Source: Gemmobacter sp.
GTDB lineage: Bacteria; Pseudomonadota; Alphaproteobacteria; Rhodobacterales; Rhodobacteraceae
Assembly: GCF_034676705.1 (NCBI RefSeq)
Contig: NZ_JAUCBS010000013.1
Location: 1,523,501 to 1,587,500, forward strand
DNA length: 64,000 bases
Reading direction: 5' to 3'
Part shown: piece after piece, positions 45,348-51,889 of the stretch
Numbering within the stretch: the stretch's first letter is position 1
How the letters are laid out: every line of letters begins with the position of its first letter
Translations under genes and position numbers: made by a program
Notes under the pieces: model-generated
What the model saw: only the letters and a program-made list of their open reading frames with translations
What the model was told of the DNA's origin: nothing
Database searches by the model: none

Positions 45348-45827
45348 TCACTGTGACCGAAAACCTGACAGGAGGCGAGGTTTTCGCAGCGCCTGACGGT
45401 AGTCGCTTTTGGATATGAAGGGCCAAACCGGATAGTGTCCCGCAGCCAGGAACTCGGCCGCCATCTGCGGTGTCAGCAACCTTTGTGGAAGATGAAAGAG
45501 TCTTTGCCAGAAGCTGGGCTCTGTTCTGGTTGCAGGATCGATTCCGGGCAGGCAGAGGTCCGGCCATTCGTATTCGTGGTTGCTGTGAAGGAACAGCAGC
45601 CATCGAACACAGATTCTACGCATATCTGCTGTCAGTCGATAACGGCCGGACAGCACATGCTCTTTGCGATCGTCGTATAGAACCCACGCGGTATCCCAAA
45701 TCGCAAGGACCGCCCGATCCGACGTGGGAGGCACGGAATCCTCGAATTCGTCGTTCGTTGCCTTCCCGGAAATGAGGTTCCGCAAAAGCTGCGCCGCACG
45801 GTCGCGGGCGTATCGGTCAACTGTCAT
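45348..45827 (-). CDS. Hypothetical protein, not recognised
   Basis: A 159-residue open frame starting MTVDRYARDRAAQLLRNLI. It has mixed helical character and several aromatics (RWLLFLHSNHEYEWPDLCLPG, SFWQRLFHLPQRLL), and no membrane segment or signal peptide. The gene and its 125-base upstream region are visibly poorer in G+C than the neighbours, with less biased codons, which suggests acquisition by transfer. A near-perfect 29-base palindrome lies 64 bases upstream. Its size and context would fit a small orphan or immunity-type gene, but nothing supports a specific function. Confidence 0.65.
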   Translation of the reverse strand: MTVDRYARDRAAQLLRNLISGKATNDEFEDSVPPTSDRAVLAIWDTAWVLYDDRKEHVLSGRYRLTADMRRICVRWLLFLHSNHEYEWPDLCLPGIDPATRTEPSFWQRLFHLPQRLLTPQMAAEFLAAGHYPVWPFISKSDYRQALRKPRLLSGFRSQ

Positions 45828-45890
45828 CCCGGTCTCTTTGGGCTATCGAATGATCGGAAGTCGCGATGTAACGGAAGATGCCCCAAGGCA

Positions 45891-45919
45891 CCTTATACCG
45901 CATTCAATGCAGTATAAGG
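45891..45919. repeat. 29-base near-perfect palindrome
   Basis: Fourteen-base arms (CCTTATACCGCATT and a partner with one mismatch) around a single central C. A+T-rich for this genome. It lies between the DUF1127 gene and the unrecognised 159-residue gene, and could be an operator, a terminator of DUF1127 or a mobile-element remnant. Confidence 0.7.
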
Positions 45920-45952
45920 CGTCTTTCGGCATTCATTCCAGAGACAACGGGC

Positions 45953-46159
45953 CTAGCCTAGCAGCCGCACCGCCTGCCAGGGGGGTGCGCCGCTGCGTGG
46001 CGGCAGGCCGATGTCGCGCAGCAGGCGGTCGTCCATGCCCTCGACCCCCTTCACGACGGTGCGGGGACTGGGGCGGAGCATGGCGCCAAGGGCGGCGAAC
46101 AGCACGCGGCGCGGGCCGTGGATCTGGATCAGGTCGTCAATGGTCAAGGCATGGATCAT
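45953..46159 (-). CDS. DUF1127 (YjiS-like) small protein
   Basis: The 68-residue protein ends in the DUF1127 motif, here GMDDRLLRDIGLPPRSG. It has a basic or amphipathic start (LIQIHGPRRVLFAALGAMLRP). Small DUF1127 proteins in alphaproteobacteria have been tied to RNA turnover, phosphate and stress adaptation. A GGAG ribosome site lies before 46159. Not in an operon with a recognised gene. Confidence 0.82.
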   Translation of the reverse strand: MIHALTIDDLIQIHGPRRVLFAALGAMLRPSPRTVVKGVEGMDDRLLRDIGLPPRSGAPPWQAVRLLG

Positions 46160-46560
46160 GAGGGACTCCGGCCACGATGGGCCGGCCTTTCGGTTGGGGA
46201 TGGAAAGGCCCGGGATCCGGCAAGGACGATGCGCCCATGGGGCGGCATCAGGCAGGAAAACGGATCCGGGCAGGGGGACAGACAGACCGGGCCGGGCGGC
46301 CCCGCAGCGTCAGATCTGCGGTGCGCTGCGGTATCGGCGCGATGCGCCGAAGGTCAGCCCGCCGGTGCGAGGTGCGGTAAATCGGATGTTCATGTCCCGC
46401 CCCCCTGTCTGATTGCGCCGGATGGCGACGGAATGCCGCAGGGGACGCGCCCCTGTCCAGCCTGTCGTGACCCCACCGCGCCATTTGCTGCAAGAACCGA
46501 GGCATTGCGGACACAGGCCGTTTCATGCTGCATGGCAGCAGATCACAGCCCGAGGCCGCG
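46160..46560. other. Intergenic region between DUF1127 and the first YitT gene
   Basis: 401 bases. It holds a possible 27-codon frame on the minus strand (46310-46393), a short TGCTGC-ATG-GCAGCA palindrome at 46527-46541 near the YitT start, and must contain the promoters of both flanking genes. No RNA gene is recognised. Confidence 0.5.
46310..46393 (-). CDS. Possible 27-residue peptide
   Basis: Open frame MNIRFTAPRTGG...RRYRSAPQI, basic and aromatic, preceded by a G-rich GGGGGGCGGGAC that could serve as a ribosome site. It lies upstream of the DUF1127 gene on the same strand. No family is recognised and such a short frame can arise by chance. Confidence 0.2.
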   Translation of the reverse strand: MNIRFTAPRTGGLTFGASRRYRSAPQI

Positions 46561-47163
46561 ATGACCGATCCCAACACCCATTCCCTGATCGAAGATGCCC
46601 AGGGCATCGCCTATGGCGCGACGATGGCGGCCTTTGGCATCGTGGTGCTGACCCATCTGGGGCTGGTGACCGGCCAGACGGCAGGGCTGGCAGTGCTGAT
46701 CGCCTATGCCACCGGCTGGGGCTTTGGCCCGGTATTCTTCGTGGTGAACATTCCGTTCTATGCGCTGGGGCTGTGGCGGATGGGCTGGCGGTTCACGCTC
46801 AAGACCTTTGCCTCGGTCGCGGCGCTGTCGGGGCTGACCATGGTGATGCCGGGCTGGGTCAGCTTTGCGCATCTGAACCCGGTGTTCGGCGCGGTGCTGT
46901 TCGGCCTTGCCTCGGGGTCCGCGCTGCTGGCGCTGTTCCGGCATGGGGCGAGTCTGGGTGGGGTCGGCATTGTGGCGCTGCTGTTGCAGGACCGGCTGGG
47001 CTGGCGGGCAGGCTGGGTGCAGCTGGGATTCGACGCGGCGCTGTTCGCGGTGGCGCTGCTGATCCTGCCGGTTTCGGCGGTTGCCTACAGTTTCATCGGC
47101 GCGCTGGTGGTCAATCTGGTGATTGCCATAAATCATCGCAGGGACCGCTACATAGCGGCCTGA
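46561..47163 (+). CDS. YitT family membrane protein, copy A
   Basis: A 200-residue protein with about five to six membrane helices and the YitT pattern: an N-terminal IEDAQGIAYGATMAAFGIVVLTHLGLVTGQTAGLAVLIAYATGWGFG and a FRHGASLGGVGIVALLLQDRLGWRAG motif in the second half. An alternative start 12 codons upstream is less likely, since it begins in the promoter region. The role of YitT proteins is not established. A paralogue of about half-identical sequence follows. Confidence 0.87.
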   Translation: MTDPNTHSLIEDAQGIAYGATMAAFGIVVLTHLGLVTGQTAGLAVLIAYATGWGFGPVFFVVNIPFYALGLWRMGWRFTLKTFASVAALSGLTMVMPGWVSFAHLNPVFGAVLFGLASGSALLALFRHGASLGGVGIVALLLQDRLGWRAGWVQLGFDAALFAVALLILPVSAVAYSFIGALVVNLVIAINHRRDRYIAA

Positions 47164-47252
47164 CCGCCATGCGGCGCCGGCAATCCCGCCATGCGCCGGG
47201 CTGAAATTGTGTCAGCAATGTTGACGCAAATGCTGCAACGCAACATCTTGAT

Positions 47253-47276
47253 GGCATCCCACCCCCCGAGGATGCC
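47253..47276 (+). promoter_or_regulatory. Hairpin covering the ribosome site of the second YitT gene
   Basis: Seven-base stem GGCATCC with GGATGCC around a ten-base loop ends immediately before the ATG at 47277. The GAGG ribosome site lies at the loop/right-arm junction, so the structure could limit translation. Confidence 0.35.
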
Positions 47277-47894
47277 ATGGCCGCCACCGCCCTGCCCACC
47301 ACCCCGCGCTATACCCCGCTGGAGGATCTCCAGGGCCTTGCCGTTTCGGTGATCGGCGGGGCGGCGGGCATCATGCTGCTGCGCTCGGCCGGGCTGATCA
47401 CCGGGGGCACGGCGGGGCTGGCGCTGCTGATCTCCTATGCCACGGGCTGGGGGTTCGGCTGGACGTTCTTTGCGGTGAACCTGCCGTTCTACGGCCTGGC
47501 CTGGTGGACGCGCGGCCCGGTGTTCGCCGCGAAAAGTTTCGCTGCGGTGACAGCGGTTTCCTGGCTGGCCGAACTGCTGCCCGACTATCTGACGCTGTCC
47601 TATCTGCACCCCGGTGCGGCGGCGCTGCTGTTCGGGGTGATCGCCGGGGTCGGCCTGCTGGGCCTGTTCCGGCATGGATCCAGCCTGGGCGGTGTTTCCA
47701 TCGTGGCGGTGATCCTGCAAGACCGCTTCGGTATCCGTGCCGGCTGGGTTCAGCTGATCTGGGATGCGGGGCTGTTTGCGCTGGCCTTCCTGCTGTTGCC
47801 GCTGCCGCAGGTGCTGTGGTCGCTGGCGGGGGCGGCGGTGCTGAACTTTGTCATCGCCATGAACCATAGGCGCGACTGGTACCTGCCCGGCTGA
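47277..47894 (+). CDS. YitT family membrane protein, copy B
   Basis: A 205-residue paralogue of the preceding gene, sharing LEDLQGLAVSVIGGAAGIMLLRSAGLITGGTAGLALLISYATGWGFG and FRHGSSLGGVSIVAVILQDRFGIRAGWVQLIWD. The two genes lie head-to-tail with a 113-base gap that could hold a separate promoter, so they look like an old tandem duplication. An export or transport role has been suggested for the family without firm evidence. Confidence 0.87.
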   Translation: MAATALPTTPRYTPLEDLQGLAVSVIGGAAGIMLLRSAGLITGGTAGLALLISYATGWGFGWTFFAVNLPFYGLAWWTRGPVFAAKSFAAVTAVSWLAELLPDYLTLSYLHPGAAALLFGVIAGVGLLGLFRHGSSLGGVSIVAVILQDRFGIRAGWVQLIWDAGLFALAFLLLPLPQVLWSLAGAAVLNFVIAMNHRRDWYLPG

Positions 47895-47955
47895 CGCGCC
47901 TAGCCATTGCCGCAAAACCCGTGTATGGCGGCGCCGCAGCATCAAGGGCAGATTT

Positions 47956-49776
47956 ATGGACATTCGCAATATCGCGATCATCGCGCACGTCGACCATGGC
48001 AAGACCACGCTGGTCGACGAGTTGCTGAAACAATCCGGCACCTACCGCGACAACCAGGCCGTCGCGGAACGCGCCATGGACAGCAACGACATCGAGCGCG
48101 AGCGCGGGATCACCATCCTGGCCAAGGCGACCTCGGTCGAATGGAAGGGCGTGCGGATCAACATCGTCGACACGCCCGGCCACGCCGATTTCGGCGGCGA
48201 GGTGGAGCGCATCCTGAACATGGTCGATGGGGTCTGCCTGCTGGTCGATGCTGCCGAAGGCCCGATGCCGCAGACCAAGTTCGTCACGTCCAAGGCGTTG
48301 GCCCTGGGCCTGCGCCCCATCGTGGTGCTGAACAAGGTCGACAAGCCCGATGCCGAACCCGACCGCGCCCTGAACGAGGTGTTCGACCTGTTCGCCAACC
48401 TGGGCGCGAATGACGAACAGCTGGATTTCCCGCATCTTTACGCCTCGGGCCGTGCCGGCTGGGCCGACGAGGGGCTGGACGGCCCGCGCAAGGATCTGTC
48501 GGCGCTGTTCGACCTGATCCTGCGCCATGTGCCCGCGCCCAGGCAGCAGGCCGCCACCGGAGAACCCTTCCGCATGCTGGCGACCACGCTGGGATCGGAT
48601 CCGTTCATCGGCCGCCTGCTGACCGGCCGCGTCGAATCCGGCCGCCTGTCGGTCGGCGCGACGCTCAAGGCGCTCAGCCGCACGGGCGAGCGGATCGAAC
48701 AGTTCCGCGTGACCAAGATCCTCGCCTTCCGCGGCCTGGCCCAGACCGCGATCGACGAGGCGGTGGCGGGCGATATCGTCTCGCTCGCCGGCATGACCAA
48801 GGCGACGGTGGCCGATACGCTGTGCGCGCTCGAGATCGACACGGCGCTGCCCGCCCAGCCGATCGACCCGCCGACCATCTCGGTCACCTTCGGCATCAAC
48901 GATTCGCCGCTGGCCGGCCGCGACGGCACCAAGGTGCAAAGCCGAATCATCCGCGAACGACTGTTCAAGGAAGCGGAATCGAACGTCGCCATCAAGATCG
49001 AGGATACCCCGGGCGGCGAAGCCTTTGTCGTCTCGGGCCGGGGCGAACTCCAGATGGGCGTGCTGATCGAGAACATGCGCCGCGAGGGTTTCGAGCTGTC
49101 GATCTCGCGCCCACGCGTCATCATGACCGAGGAAGACGGCGTCCGGCTGGAGCCGGTCGAGGAAGTCATCATCGACGTCGATGACGATTATACCGGCGCC
49201 GTGATCGACAAGCTGACCGGCGAGCGCAGGGGCGACCTGGTGGAAATGAAACCCGCCGGCGTCGGCAAGACCCGGATCGTCGCCCATGTGCCCTCGCGCG
49301 GGCTGATCGGCTACCAGGGCCAGTTCCTGACCGATACCCGCGGCACCGGCGTGCTGAACCGCATCTTCCACGGCTGGGTGCCGCACAAGGGCCCGATCCA
49401 GGGCCGCCGGCAAGGCGTGCTGATCAGCATGGAGAACGGCGTGTCCGTGGCCTATGCGCTTTGGAACCTGGAAGAGCGCGGCAAGCTGTTCATCGGCGCG
49501 CAGGAACAGGTCTACGAGGGGATGATCATCGGCGAACATTCGCGCGACAACGATCTGGAAGTGAACCCGCTCAAGGGCAAGAAGCTGACCAACGTCCGCG
49601 CCAGCGGCACGGACGAGGCGGTGCGCCTGACCACCCCGGTGCGGATGAGCCTGGAAGAATCCATCGCCTATATCGACGATGACGAACTGGTCGAGGTCAC
49701 CCCCAAGATCGTCCGCCTGCGCAAGCGCTACCTCGACCCGCACGAGCGCAAGCGCCAGTCGCGCGCCGACGGCTGA
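47956..49776 (+). CDS. typA: Ribosome-associated GTPase TypA/BipA
   Basis: The 606-residue translational GTPase begins MDIRNIAIIAHVDHGKTTLVDELLKQSG with the P-loop. It then shows ERERGITILAKATSV (switch I), DTPGHADFGGEVER, and NKVDKPDAEPDR (NKxD). EF-G-like C-terminal domains and the BipA-specific end (LVEVTPKIVRLRKRYLDPHERKR) follow. It assists ribosome assembly and stress or cold adaptation by binding the ribosome. Monocistronic here, followed by two repeat copies. Confidence 0.97.
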   Translation: MDIRNIAIIAHVDHGKTTLVDELLKQSGTYRDNQAVAERAMDSNDIERERGITILAKATSVEWKGVRINIVDTPGHADFGGEVERILNMVDGVCLLVDAAEGPMPQTKFVTSKALALGLRPIVVLNKVDKPDAEPDRALNEVFDLFANLGANDEQLDFPHLYASGRAGWADEGLDGPRKDLSALFDLILRHVPAPRQQAATGEPFRMLATTLGSDPFIGRLLTGRVESGRLSVGATLKALSRTGERIEQFRVTKILAFRGLAQTAIDEAVAGDIVSLAGMTKATVADTLCALEIDTALPAQPIDPPTISVTFGINDSPLAGRDGTKVQSRIIRERLFKEAESNVAIKIEDTPGGEAFVVSGRGELQMGVLIENMRREGFELSISRPRVIMTEEDGVRLEPVEEVIIDVDDDYTGAVIDKLTGERRGDLVEMKPAGVGKTRIVAHVPSRGLIGYQGQFLTDTRGTGVLNRIFHGWVPHKGPIQGRRQGVLISMENGVSVAYALWNLEERGKLFIGAQEQVYEGMIIGEHSRDNDLEVNPLKGKKLTNVRASGTDEAVRLTTPVRMSLEESIAYIDDDELVEVTPKIVRLRKRYLDPHERKRQSRADG

Positions 49777-49860
49777 GCCGGCGGCTCCCGCACCCTTGCG
49801 CGTCCCCCCTGGGGCCGCACAAGGCCTTGGGCCGCGCCGCGCGTGCCGCGCGGTGCCTCC

Positions 49861-49889
49861 GGCGGGGATATTTGGATCAGAGCGAAACC
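49861..49889 (+). repeat. Dispersed intergenic repeat, copy 8
   Basis: GGGGATATTTGGATCAGAG core with a GCGAAACC tail, preceded by GC-rich imperfect hairpins rather than the G6/C6 form. It faces copy 9 across about 40 bases. Confidence 0.88.
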
Positions 49890-49930
49890 AGAAGCGGCCG
49901 GGCAGGGATGTCCGGCCGCTTTCCTTTCTG

Positions 49931-49994
49931 CCCCTTTCGCTTTGACCCAAATATCCTCGGGAGGGTCCAGGGAGGGCAGACGGCCCTCCCTGGC
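49931..49994 (-). repeat. Dispersed intergenic repeat, copy 9
   Basis: Reverse-strand copy. Core GAGGATATTTGGGTCAAAG on the minus strand with GCGAAAGGGG tail (49931-49965), plus a CCAGGGAGGGC/GCCCTCCCTGG hairpin at 49968-49994. With copy 8 it forms an inverted pair between typA and cobT. Confidence 0.88.
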
Positions 49995-50025
49995 CACGGC
50001 TTCGGCCAGGCGCGCGGCCAGCGGG

Positions 50026-51033
50026 TCAGGCGCCCGAGACGCCCGCTTCGGCAAAGGTCGCCATGCCCGAATGGCAGGCGATGGCGCCTTGCAGGATGCC
50101 GATGGCCAGCGCGGCGCCCGATCCTTCGCCCAGCCGCAGGTCCAGCGACAGCAGCGGCGTCTGGCCAAGGGCGGCCAGCAGCCGGGCATGCCCGGGTTCC
50201 TGCGAGACATGGCCGGCAACGCAATGATCCAGCGCGCCGGGGCGGGCAGTCTCCAGCACCGCCGCGGCCGCGGTGCAGATGAAGCCGTCCAGCAGCACCG
50301 GAATGCGCGAGGCGCGGGCGCGGGCGATGGCGCCGGTCATCGCCGCCAGTTCCCGCCCGCCGAGGCAGCGCAGCGCCTGCAACGGATCGCCGGCCACCGG
50401 GTTGCGGGCCAGGCCGGCCGCCACCACCTGCGCCTTGCGCGCAACGCCTGCGTCATCAAGGCCGGTGCCGCGCCCCACCCAGTCGGCCGGATCGCCGCCC
50501 CGCAGCGCGCAGGCCAGCGCGGCGGCGGTGGTGGTGTTGCCGATGCCCATTTCGCCGACCACCAGCAGGTCGGCCAACGGGTCCACCGCCTGCCAGCCGG
50601 CCGACAGGGCGGCGGCGCAGTCGGCATCGGTCATCGCCGGGCCTTGGGTGAAGTCCTGCGTCGGGCGGTCCAGATCCAGTGCGACAACCGACAGATCCGC
50701 CCCGAACTGGCGGGCCAGCTGGTTGATCGCGGCGCCGCCGGCGTGGAAATTGGCGACCATCTGTGCCGTGACCGCTGCCGGAAAGGCCGAGATGCCCTGT
50801 GCCACCACGCCGTGATTGCCGGCAAAGATCACCACCTGCGGCCGGTCCAGCCGGGGCCGCGCATCGCCGCGCCAGCCGGCATACCAGATCGCCAGTTCCT
50901 CCAGCCGCCCCAGCGCGCCGGGCGGCTTGGTCAGCTGGGCGTCGCGGTCGGTGGCGGCCGCCGTGCTGGCCGCGTCGGGCGGCGGCAGGTCGGTCAGGGT
51001 GGCGGCGAAATCGGCGAGGGTGGCGAAGGTCAT
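50026..51033 (-). CDS. cobT: Nicotinate-nucleotide-dimethylbenzimidazole phosphoribosyltransferase CobT
   Basis: From ATG 51033 (GGACAAG site) the product has 335 residues; an alternative ATG at 51054 lacks a ribosome site. Motifs: QLTKPPGALGRLEELAIWYAG, IFAGNHGVVAQGISAFP, GEMGIGNTTTAAAL and the catalytic Glu region near QEPGHARLLAALG. It makes alpha-ribazole phosphate for the lower loop of cobalamin. Divergent from cobS with only 75 bases between the starts. Confidence 0.95.
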   Translation of the reverse strand: MTFATLADFAATLTDLPPPDAASTAAATDRDAQLTKPPGALGRLEELAIWYAGWRGDARPRLDRPQVVIFAGNHGVVAQGISAFPAAVTAQMVANFHAGGAAINQLARQFGADLSVVALDLDRPTQDFTQGPAMTDADCAAALSAGWQAVDPLADLLVVGEMGIGNTTTAAALACALRGGDPADWVGRGTGLDDAGVARKAQVVAAGLARNPVAGDPLQALRCLGGRELAAMTGAIARARASRIPVLLDGFICTAAAAVLETARPGALDHCVAGHVSQEPGHARLLAALGQTPLLSLDLRLGEGSGAALAIGILQGAIACHSGMATFAEAGVSGA

Positions 51034-51108
51034 GCTCTTGTCCGGTCGTTCCATGCTGTGCCATGGCTAGCGCCGGGCGCCCGGCGGCGCCAGTCGAAAG
51101 GAATGGCG

Positions 51109-51840
51109 ATGGCGGAACAGGGCTGGCTGGTCGATCTGCGCGGGGCCTTCGGGTTGCTGACGCGGCTGCCCTTGGGCGGGCCGGGGCGCGGGGCGGCGGG
51201 TTGCTGGGCCTGGCCGGTGGCGGGGGCCGTGGTGGGGGCGCTGGCCGCGCTGGCCGGCTGGGGCGCGCTGGCGCTGGGGTTTCCGCCCGGCTGGGCCGCC
51301 GCGCTGGTGCTGGCGGTGCAGGCCATGCTGACGGGCGGGCTGCACGAGGATGGGCTGGCCGATACCTTTGACGGGCTGATGGGCGGCCGCGACCCCGCCC
51401 GGCGGCTGGAGATCATGCGCGACAGCCGCATCGGCAGTTTCGGCGCCATGGCGCTGCTGCTGGTCGCGCTGGCGCGCTGGTCGGCGCTGGTGGTGCTGCT
51501 GCCGGTGGCGCCGCTGGCCGTGGTGGGCGTTGCGGCGCTGAGCCGGGCGGGCCTGCCGGTGCTGATGGCCGCGTTGCCGCCCGCCCGGCCCGATGGCCTG
51601 TCGCGGCTGGTGGGCCGGCCCAATGCCTGGCAGGCCGGGGCGGCCGTGCTGGTGGCCGGGTTGCTGGCGCTGGCCGTGCTGCCGGGCCTGCCGGTGCTGC
51701 TGCTGGCCGGGGCGGCGGCGCTGTTTGCGCTTGGCCGCTGGGCGCAGGCGCGCATCGGCGGGCAGACCGGCGACATCCTGGGCGCCGCGCAACAGCTGAC
51801 CGAGGCGCTATCTTTGGGAATTCTTGTCGCAGCCTCTTGA
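51109..51840 (+). CDS. cobS: Adenosylcobinamide-GDP ribazoletransferase CobS
   Basis: The 243-residue membrane protein shows the CobS motif TGGLHEDGLADTFDGLMGGRDPARRLEIMRDSRIGSFGAMAL. I chose ATG 51109 over 51103 because GAAAGGA lies at the right distance. It joins alpha-ribazole to adenosylcobinamide-GDP, the last step of cobalamin assembly. No cobU/cobP gene is adjacent. Its stop codon lies within the -35 element of the copA promoter. Confidence 0.94.
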   Translation: MAEQGWLVDLRGAFGLLTRLPLGGPGRGAAGCWAWPVAGAVVGALAALAGWGALALGFPPGWAAALVLAVQAMLTGGLHEDGLADTFDGLMGGRDPARRLEIMRDSRIGSFGAMALLLVALARWSALVVLLPVAPLAVVGVAALSRAGLPVLMAALPPARPDGLSRLVGRPNAWQAGAAVLVAGLLALAVLPGLPVLLLAGAAALFALGRWAQARIGGQTGDILGAAQQLTEALSLGILVAAS

Positions 51841-51868
51841 CCTTCCCATGACTGGAAGGTCCATCTGA
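51837..51868 (+). promoter_or_regulatory. CueR-type copA promoter
   Basis: TTGACC at 51837, then a perfect dyad ACCTTCC...GGAAGGT at 51840-51860 that is almost the same as the E. coli copA CueR box. A CATCTG -10-like element follows at a 19-base spacing, as MerR-family promoters need. The cobS TGA stop is inside the -35 hexamer. Confidence 0.88.
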
Positions 51869-51889
51869 TGGCGGGAAAGGAGTCCTGCC

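Noticed and set aside
50950..51110. Possible cobalamin riboswitch between cobT and cobS
   Set aside because: Only about 75 bases separate the two start codons, and no B12-box-like sequence was seen.
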